Assembly (NCBI GenBank): GCA_903840935.1
Contig: CAIMHT010000056.1
Coordinates: forward strand, 1 to 32,783
DNA: 32,783 bases
Direction of reading: 5' to 3'
Origin: an uncultured Chlorobiaceae bacterium
GTDB taxonomy: Bacteria; Bacteroidota; Chlorobiia; Chlorobiales; Chlorobiaceae
Made by a program: the position numbers and the translations under genes. Of the stretch, positions 26,148 through 32,783 are shown piece after piece; position 1 is the stretch's first letter, and each line of letters opens with the position of its first letter. Under the pieces are notes generated by a model. The model made no database searches. It had not been told where the DNA came from and saw only the letters and a program-made list of their open reading frames with translations.

Positions 26148-27077
26148 ATGAGCAAGACAGAGTCAGGAGAATGTGGGCATACCCATGATGCCACCCATCA
26201 TCACCACCACCATCACCATGCATCCGGAAACATCAAGGTTGCCTTTTTTCTCAATCTCGGCTTTACCCTTGTCGAGGGTGTCGGTGGAATATTAACCGGC
26301 AGTACAGCAATCCTCGCCGATGCCGTTCACGATCTCGGCGATTGCTTTGCCCTTGCCCAGGCATGGTACTTTGAGAGCATATCCGGCGAAAAGAGCAGTG
26401 CGCGTTACTCTTATGGCTATAAGCGTTTCTCCCTTCTCGGGGCGTTGATCAGCACAGTGGTGCTGCTTACCAGCTCACTCTTTGTGCTTGTCCACGCCAT
26501 ACCCCGCATTCTCGAACCGCATAAACCTGATGCAGGAGGGATGATTCTTCTGGCTATTGTCGGTGTTCTGGTCAACGGCATTGCCATGGCAAAACTCTCC
26601 AAAGAGAGCGGCATGAACGCCAAAGTTGTTGCTCTGCACCTGCTCGAAGATGTGCTTGGATGGGTTGCGGTGCTGGTTGTTGCCGTTGTGCTCTACTTCT
26701 GGGATATCCCGGTGCTCGACCCGCTTCTCGCTATCATCATCACGCTCTACATCCTCTCCGGTGTCGTCAAAAATCTGAAGGCAATGCTGCCAGTCTTTTT
26801 GCAGGCAGTGCCTGATGAGCTTGATATCGCTCTTATTACAAGGGAGATTGAGGCCATGGATCGTATTCATGCCGTTCACCATGCCCACCTCTGGTCACTC
26901 GATGGCGTTCATACTGTTTTTACCGCCCACCTCGAAGTCGATATCCTTCTCGATGCCGAAGCCTACATGCTGCTCAAGGAGCAGATCAGAGCACTGGTTG
27001 AGCGATACGGACTCTATCACTCAACCGTCGAAATCGAATATCCCGGCGAAGCGTGTCGGAACGTTCTTTCGGCATAG
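26148..27077 (+). CDS. cation diffusion facilitator (zinc/cobalt-type efflux transporter)
   Basis: This 309-residue inner-membrane metal/proton antiporter has six hydrophobic segments. The metal site residues are visible as HxxxD-type motifs in TM2 (ADAVHDLGDCFAL near 57-69) and TM5 (HLLEDVLGW near 163-171). The N-terminus is very rich in histidine, with eight consecutive His at 17-24 plus HTH before it, a likely metal sensor or buffer. A cytoplasmic C-terminal domain with HAVHHAHLWSLDG near 243-255 follows. CzcD/ZitB-like members export Zn2+, Co2+ or Cd2+; the exact metal is not predictable. It may be co-transcribed with purU, although they share no obvious function. Confidence 0.92.
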   Translation: MSKTESGECGHTHDATHHHHHHHHASGNIKVAFFLNLGFTLVEGVGGILTGSTAILADAVHDLGDCFALAQAWYFESISGEKSSARYSYGYKRFSLLGALISTVVLLTSSLFVLVHAIPRILEPHKPDAGGMILLAIVGVLVNGIAMAKLSKESGMNAKVVALHLLEDVLGWVAVLVVAVVLYFWDIPVLDPLLAIIITLYILSGVVKNLKAMLPVFLQAVPDELDIALITREIEAMDRIHAVHHAHLWSLDGVHTVFTAHLEVDILLDAEAYMLLKEQIRALVERYGLYHSTVEIEYPGEACRNVLSA

Positions 27078-27172
27078 CGGTTATCGTTTCCCGTTAGGCA
27101 GGTAGCGCCCCGTCTTTGTTCCCCTGTCTGCGGGTCAACGGTTTTCTGTCACAGATAGTCGCAGATTGCCTC

Positions 27173-27355
27173 TCAAGGCTTGATATAAGCGTTCAGGCCG
27201 ATGATGATAGGCTTGCCATTCACCTCTGCAGTGGTGACAGCATTGCCGCGCGTGCTTGCAACAACAAGGGTCTTCCCTGATGCCGAAGGGGTAGGGGCTT
27301 CAAGGTCGATTTCGATACAAAGCTTGTTGTTCTTGATCTCTACAGTCATTGCCAT
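27173..27355 (-). CDS. small conserved-looking protein of unknown function (60 aa)
   Basis: This 60-residue frame starts with ATG at 27355 and is preceded on the minus strand by GGGAG eight bases upstream, a good ribosome-binding site. The protein is compact and regular: charged N-terminus EIKNNKLCIEIDLEAPTPS, then SGKTLVVASTRGN, then EVNGKPIIIGLNAYIKP. It has no signal peptide or membrane segment and looks like a small all-beta domain. I recall similar short sequences annotated as hypothetical proteins but cannot name a family with certainty. It lies between the CDF gene and blc, opposite in strand to both, with its own likely transcript. A function is not proposed. Confidence 0.7.
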   Translation of the reverse strand: MAMTVEIKNNKLCIEIDLEAPTPSASGKTLVVASTRGNAVTTAEVNGKPIIIGLNAYIKP

Positions 27356-27457
27356 GGTTTGGGCTCCCGTTTTTGTTTGTGTTCGGTAAAAAGGGGAGTA
27401 TACGGAATTATCGCATTTGTTGGCCTGCGAATGTTAATCGGGATGCCCGCTTTTAGT

Positions 27458-27482
27458 TCAAGAGTATCCAAATTATTCTTGA
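27458..27482. promoter_or_regulatory. inverted repeat overlapping the blc -35 box
   Basis: TCAAGA (27458-27463) and its exact reverse complement TCTTGA (27477-27482) are separated by 13 bases. The right arm overlaps the -35 hexamer of the blc promoter candidate, a position typical of a repressor or activator site. Confidence 0.35.
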
Positions 27483-27508
27483 TATTGCGGTGCATAGAGT
27501 GCTATAAA
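27479..27508 (+). promoter_or_regulatory. candidate sigma70-type promoter of blc
   Basis: TTGATA (27479-27484) and TATAAA (27503-27508) are separated by 18 bases and end 26 bases before the blc start codon. Both boxes match consensus at four or five of six positions. Confidence 0.5.
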
Positions 27509-27534
27509 TTAAAATCACTATTAACCAGAGTCTT

Positions 27535-28059
27535 ATGAAAAAACTCTTATTACTTTTTGCTCTCCTGCTTGCAGGATGTACCGGTGTTCCGCAGGGAATT
27601 ACGGTTGTTGATGATTTCTCTCTTAATCGTTATCTCGGCACCTGGCATGAAATTGTCCGTCTCGATAACCGCTTTGAAAAAACGCTTGATCCGGTATCGG
27701 CCACCTATTCGCTGGCCCCGGATGGCAGCGTCAAGGTGGTGAACAAGGGTTATGACCGGAAAGAACAAAAATGGAAAACCATTCAGGGGCGCGGCGTTTT
27801 TGTCGATGATAAAAAAACGACCGAGGGTGCCCTAAAGGTCTCTTTCTTTGGCCCTTTTTATGCGAGTTACAATGTGATTGATCTCGACAAGGCGGGATAT
27901 CGCTGGGCTATGGTCTGCGGTCGCGACAAATCCTATTTCTGGATTTTGTCGAAAGATTCTGTGATGGCACCGGGGCAGCTCAGTGCGCTTGTGGTCAAAG
28001 CAGCAACGCTTGGTTTTGATACCTCAAAGCTGCGCTATCTGGGCAAGAAAAAGCCGTAA
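27535..28059 (+). CDS. blc: outer-membrane lipocalin lipoprotein
   Basis: This 174-residue protein begins with a lipoprotein signal peptide: MKK, a leucine-rich core and the lipobox LLAGC with the lipidated Cys at position 15. The residue after Cys is Thr, compatible with export to the outer membrane. The mature part carries the lipocalin signature YLGTWHEIVRLDNRFEK near 33-49 and the later YRWAMVCGRDKSYFWILSKD near 122-141, as in bacterial Blc. Blc binds lysophospholipids or fatty acids and is thought to help store or carry lipids under envelope stress. It has its own promoter candidate with an overlapping inverted repeat and is followed by hairpins at 28063-28128. Confidence 0.92.
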   Translation: MKKLLLLFALLLAGCTGVPQGITVVDDFSLNRYLGTWHEIVRLDNRFEKTLDPVSATYSLAPDGSVKVVNKGYDRKEQKWKTIQGRGVFVDDKKTTEGALKVSFFGPFYASYNVIDLDKAGYRWAMVCGRDKSYFWILSKDSVMAPGQLSALVVKAATLGFDTSKLRYLGKKKP

Positions 28060-28062
28060 AAC

Positions 28063-28128
28063 TCCAGCCCGTATCTGCAAGAGAAGGGCTGGAAGTGTAC
28101 TGAAACGTGAATACAGTACCTCCAGCCC
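28063..28128. terminator. overlapping alternative hairpins between blc and the repeat-protein gene
   Basis: GGGCTGGA at 28086-28093 can pair with TCCAGCCC on its left (28063-28070) or with TCCAGCCC on its right (28121-28128). The right-hand pairing is extended by GTACTG (28097-28102) with CAGTAC (28114-28119). The element lies between two convergent stop codons and probably terminates transcription from both sides. Confidence 0.65.
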
Positions 28129-28154
28129 GGAACTCTCTCTGACAGGACGTTTTT

Positions 28155-31100
28155 TTATGTGGTAATCTCCACTGTCCAGATCCTGTCACCAATGCGCAAC
28201 ACAACTTTCACCGGAAGCGACTCCGCAGTGGCACCACTCACCGTGAAAACCCTGGCTGCGGGATCATACTGCAGCCAGTTTGGTAGCGGAGCGCCACCGT
28301 CAAGGGTGATTGCCTCGGGAACTCCTGTTTCAGCGATCACCTTTTGTACCTCTTCAGGAAGCGGAATGGTGAACGTCGTTCCAAGAGTAAGTACGGCCTG
28401 GGGAATAGTGACAACAATCAGTCCTGTGCTCTGGTCTGAGGGCGGCGCTACATACTCTACATTAAGCCCGAGAGCTGATGTGATGATCGGTGATTGTAAC
28501 CCCAATATTACAGGTGGCGGCAGTGGTACAAGCGGAAGCTCTGGCGGCAATGTTTCAGCAGTCAAGATACTTGCAGTGGCTGTTGCCTGGTCGATAATGG
28601 TGTAGTTATTTCTGTCGATACCTCCGTAGGTTGTGGTCAATGTAACCACTTTTGTGGTGCCGATATTTGGATCGCTGAATTTCCCGGTTGCCGACAGATA
28701 GAGATCGTCAGGGCTAATCCAGCCGTTGAAGACGACACCGGAGGTGTTGACCATAGCCTTGGTGTTTCCGTCGTAGTTCTTGTCGTATGCCGTTAGACCG
28801 CTTATGGTGAGGGGCTTTGCGGTGATATTGGCCATAGTTGTTGTCTGATTCGCGATGCGGTAGTTACTACGGTCACTGCCGCTCAGATTCAGGGTGCTCA
28901 CTGTTACGGTTTTGCCGGTACCCACGTTTTTGGTGTCAAATTCTGCCAAGGTACTGCCAGTAGCCAGATCAACTGCGTCGCTACCAATCACGCCAGTCAG
29001 GTAGCCATAGTTGCTGATTGTCGCAGTTTTGTTGCCGTCGTAGACCTTGTTGCTTGCGGTCAGGCCAGTGAGCGAGAGAGTCTTCGCGGTGATATCAGCC
29101 GTAGTGGTCTGGTTCGCAATGCTGTAGTTACCACTGTTACCGCCGGTCAGATTCAGATTGCTTACCGTTACGGTTTTGCCGGTTCCTACGTTTTTGTTGT
29201 CAAATGCTGCCGAGGCACTGCCCGTATCCAGACCAACGGTGTCGCTGCCAATCACGCCGCTCAGGGTGCCATAACTGCTGATTGTCGCAGTTTTGTTGCC
29301 GTCGTAGACCTTGTTGTCTGCGGTCAGGCCAATGAGCGTGAGCGCAAGAGCTCTTGCCGTGATATTTGCCGTAGTGGTCTGGTTTGCAATGCTGTAGTTA
29401 CTGCTGTCGCTGCCGTTCAGATTCAGACTGATCACCCTTACGGTTTTATCGGTGCCTACGTTTTGATTGTCAAATGCTGCCGAGGCACTGCCAGTATCCA
29501 GATCAACGGCTTCTGTGCCGATCACGCCAGTCAGGGTGCCATAACTGCTGATAGTCGCATCGGTGTTACCGTCGTAGACCTTGTTGTCTGCTGTCAGGCC
29601 AGTGAGTGAAAGAGGCTTCACGGTGATATCAGCATAAGTTTCAGTCTGGTCGGTAATGTCGTAGTTATCCTTGTCTGCACCTCCGTAACTGCTTGTCAGT
29701 GTGACGGTTTTGCTATTACCTATATTTTTGTTATCGAATTCACCGGTTACCGATGTCAAACTCAGCTTGTCACCGCTCACTATATTGTTGATGGTTGCAT
29801 CTTCAGTGTCTATCGTTGCTGTCTTGTTACCGTCATAGATCTTGTTTTCTGCGGTGATGCCTGAAACGGTGAGAGCTTTCTTATCTATCGTCAGTGTTCC
29901 GGCGGTTGAATAAGAGAGGGCGTAGCCAAGCAGACTTGTCAGCCCTGATGGAGTCAGGGTGTGCTCCCCTGCCGTGTAGTGACCAGATGTCGATTTTGGA
30001 TCAGCAACAGCTATGGCTACACTCCCTGAAAATGCCTGTGCAAAGGTATCACCATTTTGGAAGGCGCTTGTATTGGTGGCAAGTGTTCCCGGATCTTCGC
30101 CATAAAAGATGGACTTTGAAATGGCTTTAACGGTTATGGTTGGTTTTTCGCGGTAGATGGCATTTTTGCCTGCCGACAGCGGTGTAGTGTAATTCGTTGT
30201 TGATTCATCGCTGTTGTATCGGAAATGGCTTGTTTCTGAGCCCGATCCGATTAGAGCTGTCAAGCCGTTACTTTCTGAGACACTTCCGGTGAAGAAGGCT
30301 GCAATTCCACCCAGCCCTGTCGTTATCATCGGAGATCCATCAATGATGATGTTGCCACCGGTTGCTATACCTGCAACCTCACATTGGCCCGCGTTGAAAA
30401 TGATTGCTGATGGTGTGGCATTCGTCGTAGTAACAGGGCCGGAGATGGTTAAGTTGCCAGTCCGTGTGGCCACATTGATCGGGCCTGTTGCGGTAATTCC
30501 GGAAACAGTAAGTTCATTTCCGTCAACAAGCGAAACAGCGCTGGCATTCTCCACCAGAACAGTTGAAAAGTTATTGGAGGTATTCGTGAACGTCACATTA
30601 CCGGAACCAGATGCGAATGTCAGTGTGCCTGCGGTGGCTGTTACGGCTCCAGAAGCGGTGATATCCCTGTTCGCGGTAGTGAGTGTTGTTGGCGCACCGA
30701 AAGTGGTCGAGCCGCTATAGGTTTGCGTCCCAACGGTTTTCACTGAATTACCGTTGATAAAAAGTGTCGTTGCCACATTACTGGTGAATGAATCCAGTAC
30801 TCCTGTATTCCCTAAAGCCCCTCCAAGGGTAATGTTGCCGGAGCCATTGATATTTAATGCATAAGCGCCATCGATAGTGCCGGACAGGGTGAGCATTCCG
30901 CTCTCTGAGTTGATCCGGGTTGCGCCGGAGAGAGTGACAGTACCTCCATAACTGTTGTTGCCGCTGACGTTGCGGAGTGCGCCACCTGAATCGAAACCAT
31001 TGCCGGATAGTGTAAGAGCTTCTGCGCCGATGGCAATATCTCCGAAAAGTTCGAGTGTCGCGCCCGAATTCACTGTGGTACCTTTAATATTTGTGCCCAA

Positions 31101-32783
31101 TGCTGTCGAGCTGCCTGCTCTCAGCGTTCCTCCGCTGATTGTTGTCACACCAGTATAGGTGTTCTCACCGGATAATATCAGCGTACCTGCATTTAATTTT
31201 GTCAATACCCCTGTCCCGCCAAGAATAGCCGAGATTGTTGTGGTTCCGGTTGTGTTGTTGACCGTATAGCTGGTGCCGGTTAACACGCCAGTGCTGCCTG
31301 TTATACTGCCGTTGGTGAGCTTGATAGCACCTACCGTATCATTATTGGTTCCAATATTTAAGATTCCCCCATCAACGGTCACGCTGCCGGTGTTGGACAA
31401 AGTATTTGTTAAATGCCCAAGTATCAGTGTGCCATCGTTGATGGTGGTTCCGCCAGTGTAGGTGTTAGTCCTGCCAAGCGTCAGCGTACCAGTGCCGGTT
31501 TTGGTCAGCGTACTGCTTCCTGTAGCAATCGGGTCTGCGACCGTAATGTTACCTGTTCCCCCAAATGTTATGTTATTCGTTCCGCTGATCGAATTACCCG
31601 ATGCCACATTAAGTGTGAGTAAGCCGTTGTCGGCAATAATACTACTGTCACTGTCCAGTGTGATCAACCCTTTGTATCGAGCTGCTGTTGCAGAACTGTT
31701 GGTCAAGGCTCCAGCACCGCCTGCGCCCGTTCCGTTGAGCGTCAAAGGCTCAGCCGTACCCAGTGAGAATCCGTTCAGGTCGAGAGTTGCACCGGAGGCG
31801 ACGATTGTTCCTGCATCCGTGGTACCCAATGGTGTGTTCGTTGCACCGCCTGCCGCACCGAGCATCAGTGTTCCGTCGTTGATCATTGTGAGTCCCGTAT
31901 AGCTGTTTGCGCCCAAAAGCATCCATGTCCCGGTGCCATTTTTAGTCACGGTACCGGAAGTGGTGCCAATAATGCTTGCAAGGCTGCTTGCGAGAGCTGT
32001 CCCATCAAGAGTCAACCCAAACGTTGCTCCGGTGATGATGCCGGTGTTTGACAGTACGATGTCGCCGTTGTTTGCAATAATGCTACTGTCACTGCCCAGT
32101 GTAATCAACCCTTTGAAGGTAACTGCTGTTGCAGAACTGTTGGTCAAGGCTCCAGCACCGCCTGCGCCCGTTCCGTTGAGCGTCAAAGACTCAGCCGTAC
32201 CCAGTGAGAATCCGTTCAGGTCGAGAGTTGCACCGGAAGCGACGGTTGTTCCTTCACCCGTGGTACCCAATGGCGTTTTGGTTGCGCTGCCTGCCGCACC
32301 AAGCATCAGTGTTCCGTCGTTGATCATTGTGAGTCCCGTATAGCTGTTTGCGCCCGAAAGCATCCATGTCCCGGTGCCATTTTTAGTCACGGTACCGGAA
32401 GTGGTGCCAATAATGCTTGCAAGGCTGCTTGCGGGAGCAGTTCCATCAAGAGTCAACCCAAACGTTGCTCCGGTGATGATGCCGGTGTTTGACAGTACGA
32501 TGTCGCCGTTGTTTGCAATAATGCTACTGTCACTGCCCAGTGTGATCAACCCTTTCCAAGTAGCTGCTGTTGCAGAACTGTTGGTCAAGGCTCCAGCACC
32601 GCCTGCGCCTGTTCCGTTGAGCGTCAAAGGCTCAGCCGTACCCAGTGAGAATCCGTTCAGGTCGAGAGTTGCACCGGAGGCGACGGTTGTTTTCGCACCT
32701 GTGGTCCCCAGTGGTGTGTTCGTTGTATCGCCTGCTGCACCAAGCATCAGTGTTCCGTCATTGATTACTGTCGCGCCGGTATA
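28155..32783 (-). CDS. giant secreted repeat protein (autotransporter/filamentous-haemagglutinin-like), N-terminus beyond window
   Basis: The frame is open to the right edge, so about 1542 C-terminal residues are seen and the true start is outside. N to C: (1) about 870 residues of passenger-type beta-strand repeats (plus 30150-32783) with recurring GTGTWML/TLTLxGxNxYTGxTxINDGTLxLG motifs, typical of PATR (autotransporter-associated) repeats forming a beta helix; (2) an MBG-like domain (about 29885-30150, with SIFYGEDPGTL); (3) five YDG-type repeats (about 28570-29885), each with the YDGN motif and a GxxxxNY ending; (4) a proline-rich linker, PPELPLVPLPPPV; (5) a ~100-residue terminal module ending RIGDRIWTVEITT. 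No C-terminal beta-barrel is visible, so secretion by a separate partner (type Vb) or another route is likely. The probable role is adhesion or surface structure; the family is broad and function is inferred from architecture only. Confidence 0.82.
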   Translation of the reverse strand, partial: YTGATVINDGTLMLGAAGDTTNTPLGTTGAKTTVASGATLDLNGFSLGTAEPLTLNGTGAGGAGALTNSSATAATWKGLITLGSDSSIIANNGDIVLSNTGIITGATFGLTLDGTAPASSLASIIGTTSGTVTKNGTGTWMLSGANSYTGLTMINDGTLMLGAAGSATKTPLGTTGEGTTVASGATLDLNGFSLGTAESLTLNGTGAGGAGALTNSSATAVTFKGLITLGSDSSIIANNGDIVLSNTGIITGATFGLTLDGTALASSLASIIGTTSGTVTKNGTGTWMLLGANSYTGLTMINDGTLMLGAAGGATNTPLGTTDAGTIVASGATLDLNGFSLGTAEPLTLNGTGAGGAGALTNSSATAARYKGLITLDSDSSIIADNGLLTLNVASGNSISGTNNITFGGTGNITVADPIATGSSTLTKTGTGTLTLGRTNTYTGGTTINDGTLILGHLTNTLSNTGSVTVDGGILNIGTNNDTVGAIKLTNGSITGSTGVLTGTSYTVNNTTGTTTISAILGGTGVLTKLNAGTLILSGENTYTGVTTISGGTLRAGSSTALGTNIKGTTVNSGATLELFGDIAIGAEALTLSGNGFDSGGALRNVSGNNSYGGTVTLSGATRINSESGMLTLSGTIDGAYALNINGSGNITLGGALGNTGVLDSFTSNVATTLFINGNSVKTVGTQTYSGSTTFGAPTTLTTANRDITASGAVTATAGTLTFASGSGNVTFTNTSNNFSTVLVENASAVSLVDGNELTVSGITATGPINVATRTGNLTISGPVTTTNATPSAIIFNAGQCEVAGIATGGNIIIDGSPMITTGLGGIAAFFTGSVSESNGLTALIGSGSETSHFRYNSDESTTNYTTPLSAGKNAIYREKPTITVKAISKSIFYGEDPGTLATNTSAFQNGDTFAQAFSGSVAIAVADPKSTSGHYTAGEHTLTPSGLTSLLGYALSYSTAGTLTIDKKALTVSGITAENKIYDGNKTATIDTEDATINNIVSGDKLSLTSVTGEFDNKNIGNSKTVTLTSSYGGADKDNYDITDQTETYADITVKPLSLTGLTADNKVYDGNTDATISSYGTLTGVIGTEAVDLDTGSASAAFDNQNVGTDKTVRVISLNLNGSDSSNYSIANQTTTANITARALALTLIGLTADNKVYDGNKTATISSYGTLSGVIGSDTVGLDTGSASAAFDNKNVGTGKTVTVSNLNLTGGNSGNYSIANQTTTADITAKTLSLTGLTASNKVYDGNKTATISNYGYLTGVIGSDAVDLATGSTLAEFDTKNVGTGKTVTVSTLNLSGSDRSNYRIANQTTTMANITAKPLTISGLTAYDKNYDGNTKAMVNTSGVVFNGWISPDDLYLSATGKFSDPNIGTTKVVTLTTTYGGIDRNNYTIIDQATATASILTAETLPPELPLVPLPPPVILGLQSPIITSALGLNVEYVAPPSDQSTGLIVVTIPQAVLTLGTTFTIPLPEEVQKVIAETGVPEAITLDGGAPLPNWLQYDPAARVFTVSGATAESLPVKVVLRIGDRIWTVEITT
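28570..29885 (-). repeat. five tandem YDG-type domain repeats, 261-270 bp each
   Basis: The plus-strand complement of the YDGN codons recurs at about 28768, 29035, 29299, 29569 and 29830, giving spacings of 267, 264, 270 and 261 bases (87-90 codons). The three central copies are nearly alike (NKVYDGN, then GVIG, then NYSIANQTTT); the outer two are more diverged and share a GGxDxxNY variant. Confidence 0.85.
31624..32783 (-). repeat. 441-bp near-identical tandem repeat, 2.6 copies to window edge
   Basis: Copies run 31624-32064, 32065-32505 and 32506-32783 (cut by the window edge). The period of exactly 441 bases (147 codons) was checked at three anchor points (31663, 32104 and 32545). Differences between copies are scattered single bases. 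Each unit encodes one PATR-type segment beginning near LTLNGTGAGGAGALTNSSAT. Confidence 0.9.

Noticed and set aside
30214-32343. Several plus-strand frames rich in Val, Pro and Ser opposite the giant repeat gene
   Set aside because: They recur with the repeats and are the antisense reading of Gly/Thr/Ser-rich codons; the minus strand has one unbroken frame with known repeat motifs.
28570-32783. CRISPR array or intergenic repeat element in the right-hand repeats
   Set aside because: Periods are 261-270 and 441 bases, in frame and coding, with no short repeat-spacer alternation.

Overview
The window looks like chromosomal DNA of a green sulfur bacterium (Chlorobi, Chlorobium/Pelodictyon type). 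This is an inference from gene content: a monomeric NADP isocitrate dehydrogenase (a reductive TCA cycle enzyme in this group), an ArsA-like ATPase carrying a C-terminal Hsp20-like domain, a class I fructose-1,6-bisphosphatase, and a very long secreted repeat protein. No rRNA, tRNA, insertion sequence, prophage, CRISPR array or origin was found. Most of the window is ordinary, densely packed housekeeping sequence.

Layout. 1-2.5 kb, plus strand: the 3' part of mutS2, then pgsA and pgpA, two consecutive steps of phosphatidylglycerol synthesis, only a few bases apart. 2.5-6.5 kb, minus strand: a GH13 alpha-amylase-family enzyme, a YjbQ/UPF0047 protein and dxs. dxs carries a frameshift that removes its last ~47 residues; these are still encoded just downstream in the -1 frame. 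6.8-13.7 kb, plus strand: UvrD/PcrA helicase, an MJ1255-type glycosyltransferase, a nitroreductase, aat, the ArsA-Hsp20 ATPase and fabI. 13.9-16.2 kb: monomeric idh, followed by a convergent L,D-transpeptidase-like gene. 17.2-21 kb: a YmdB-like phosphoesterase facing fbp across a perfect 20-bp hairpin, then recJ.

21-25 kb, minus strand: four overlapping genes (PAP2 phosphatase, ArnT-like GT39, ArnC-like GT2, UPF0104 membrane protein) that read as a polyprenyl-phosphate-sugar route for glycosylating an envelope lipid. 25.2-28.1 kb: purU, a histidine-rich CDF metal exporter, a 60-residue unknown gene on the minus strand, and a lipocalin lipoprotein (blc). 28.2 kb to the right edge, minus strand: the C-terminal ~1540 residues of a giant secreted repeat protein. 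It is built, N to C, of passenger-type beta-strand repeats (including a 441-bp near-identical tandem repeat), an MBG-like domain, five YDG-type repeats of 87-90 residues, a proline-rich linker and a terminal globular module. Its N-terminus lies outside the window.

The items most worth a second look are the dxs frameshift (which falls exactly on a canonical -1 slippery heptamer but could equally be a lost G), the giant repeat protein, and the four-gene lipid glycosylation cassette. I did not find a clearly new defence or mobile system.
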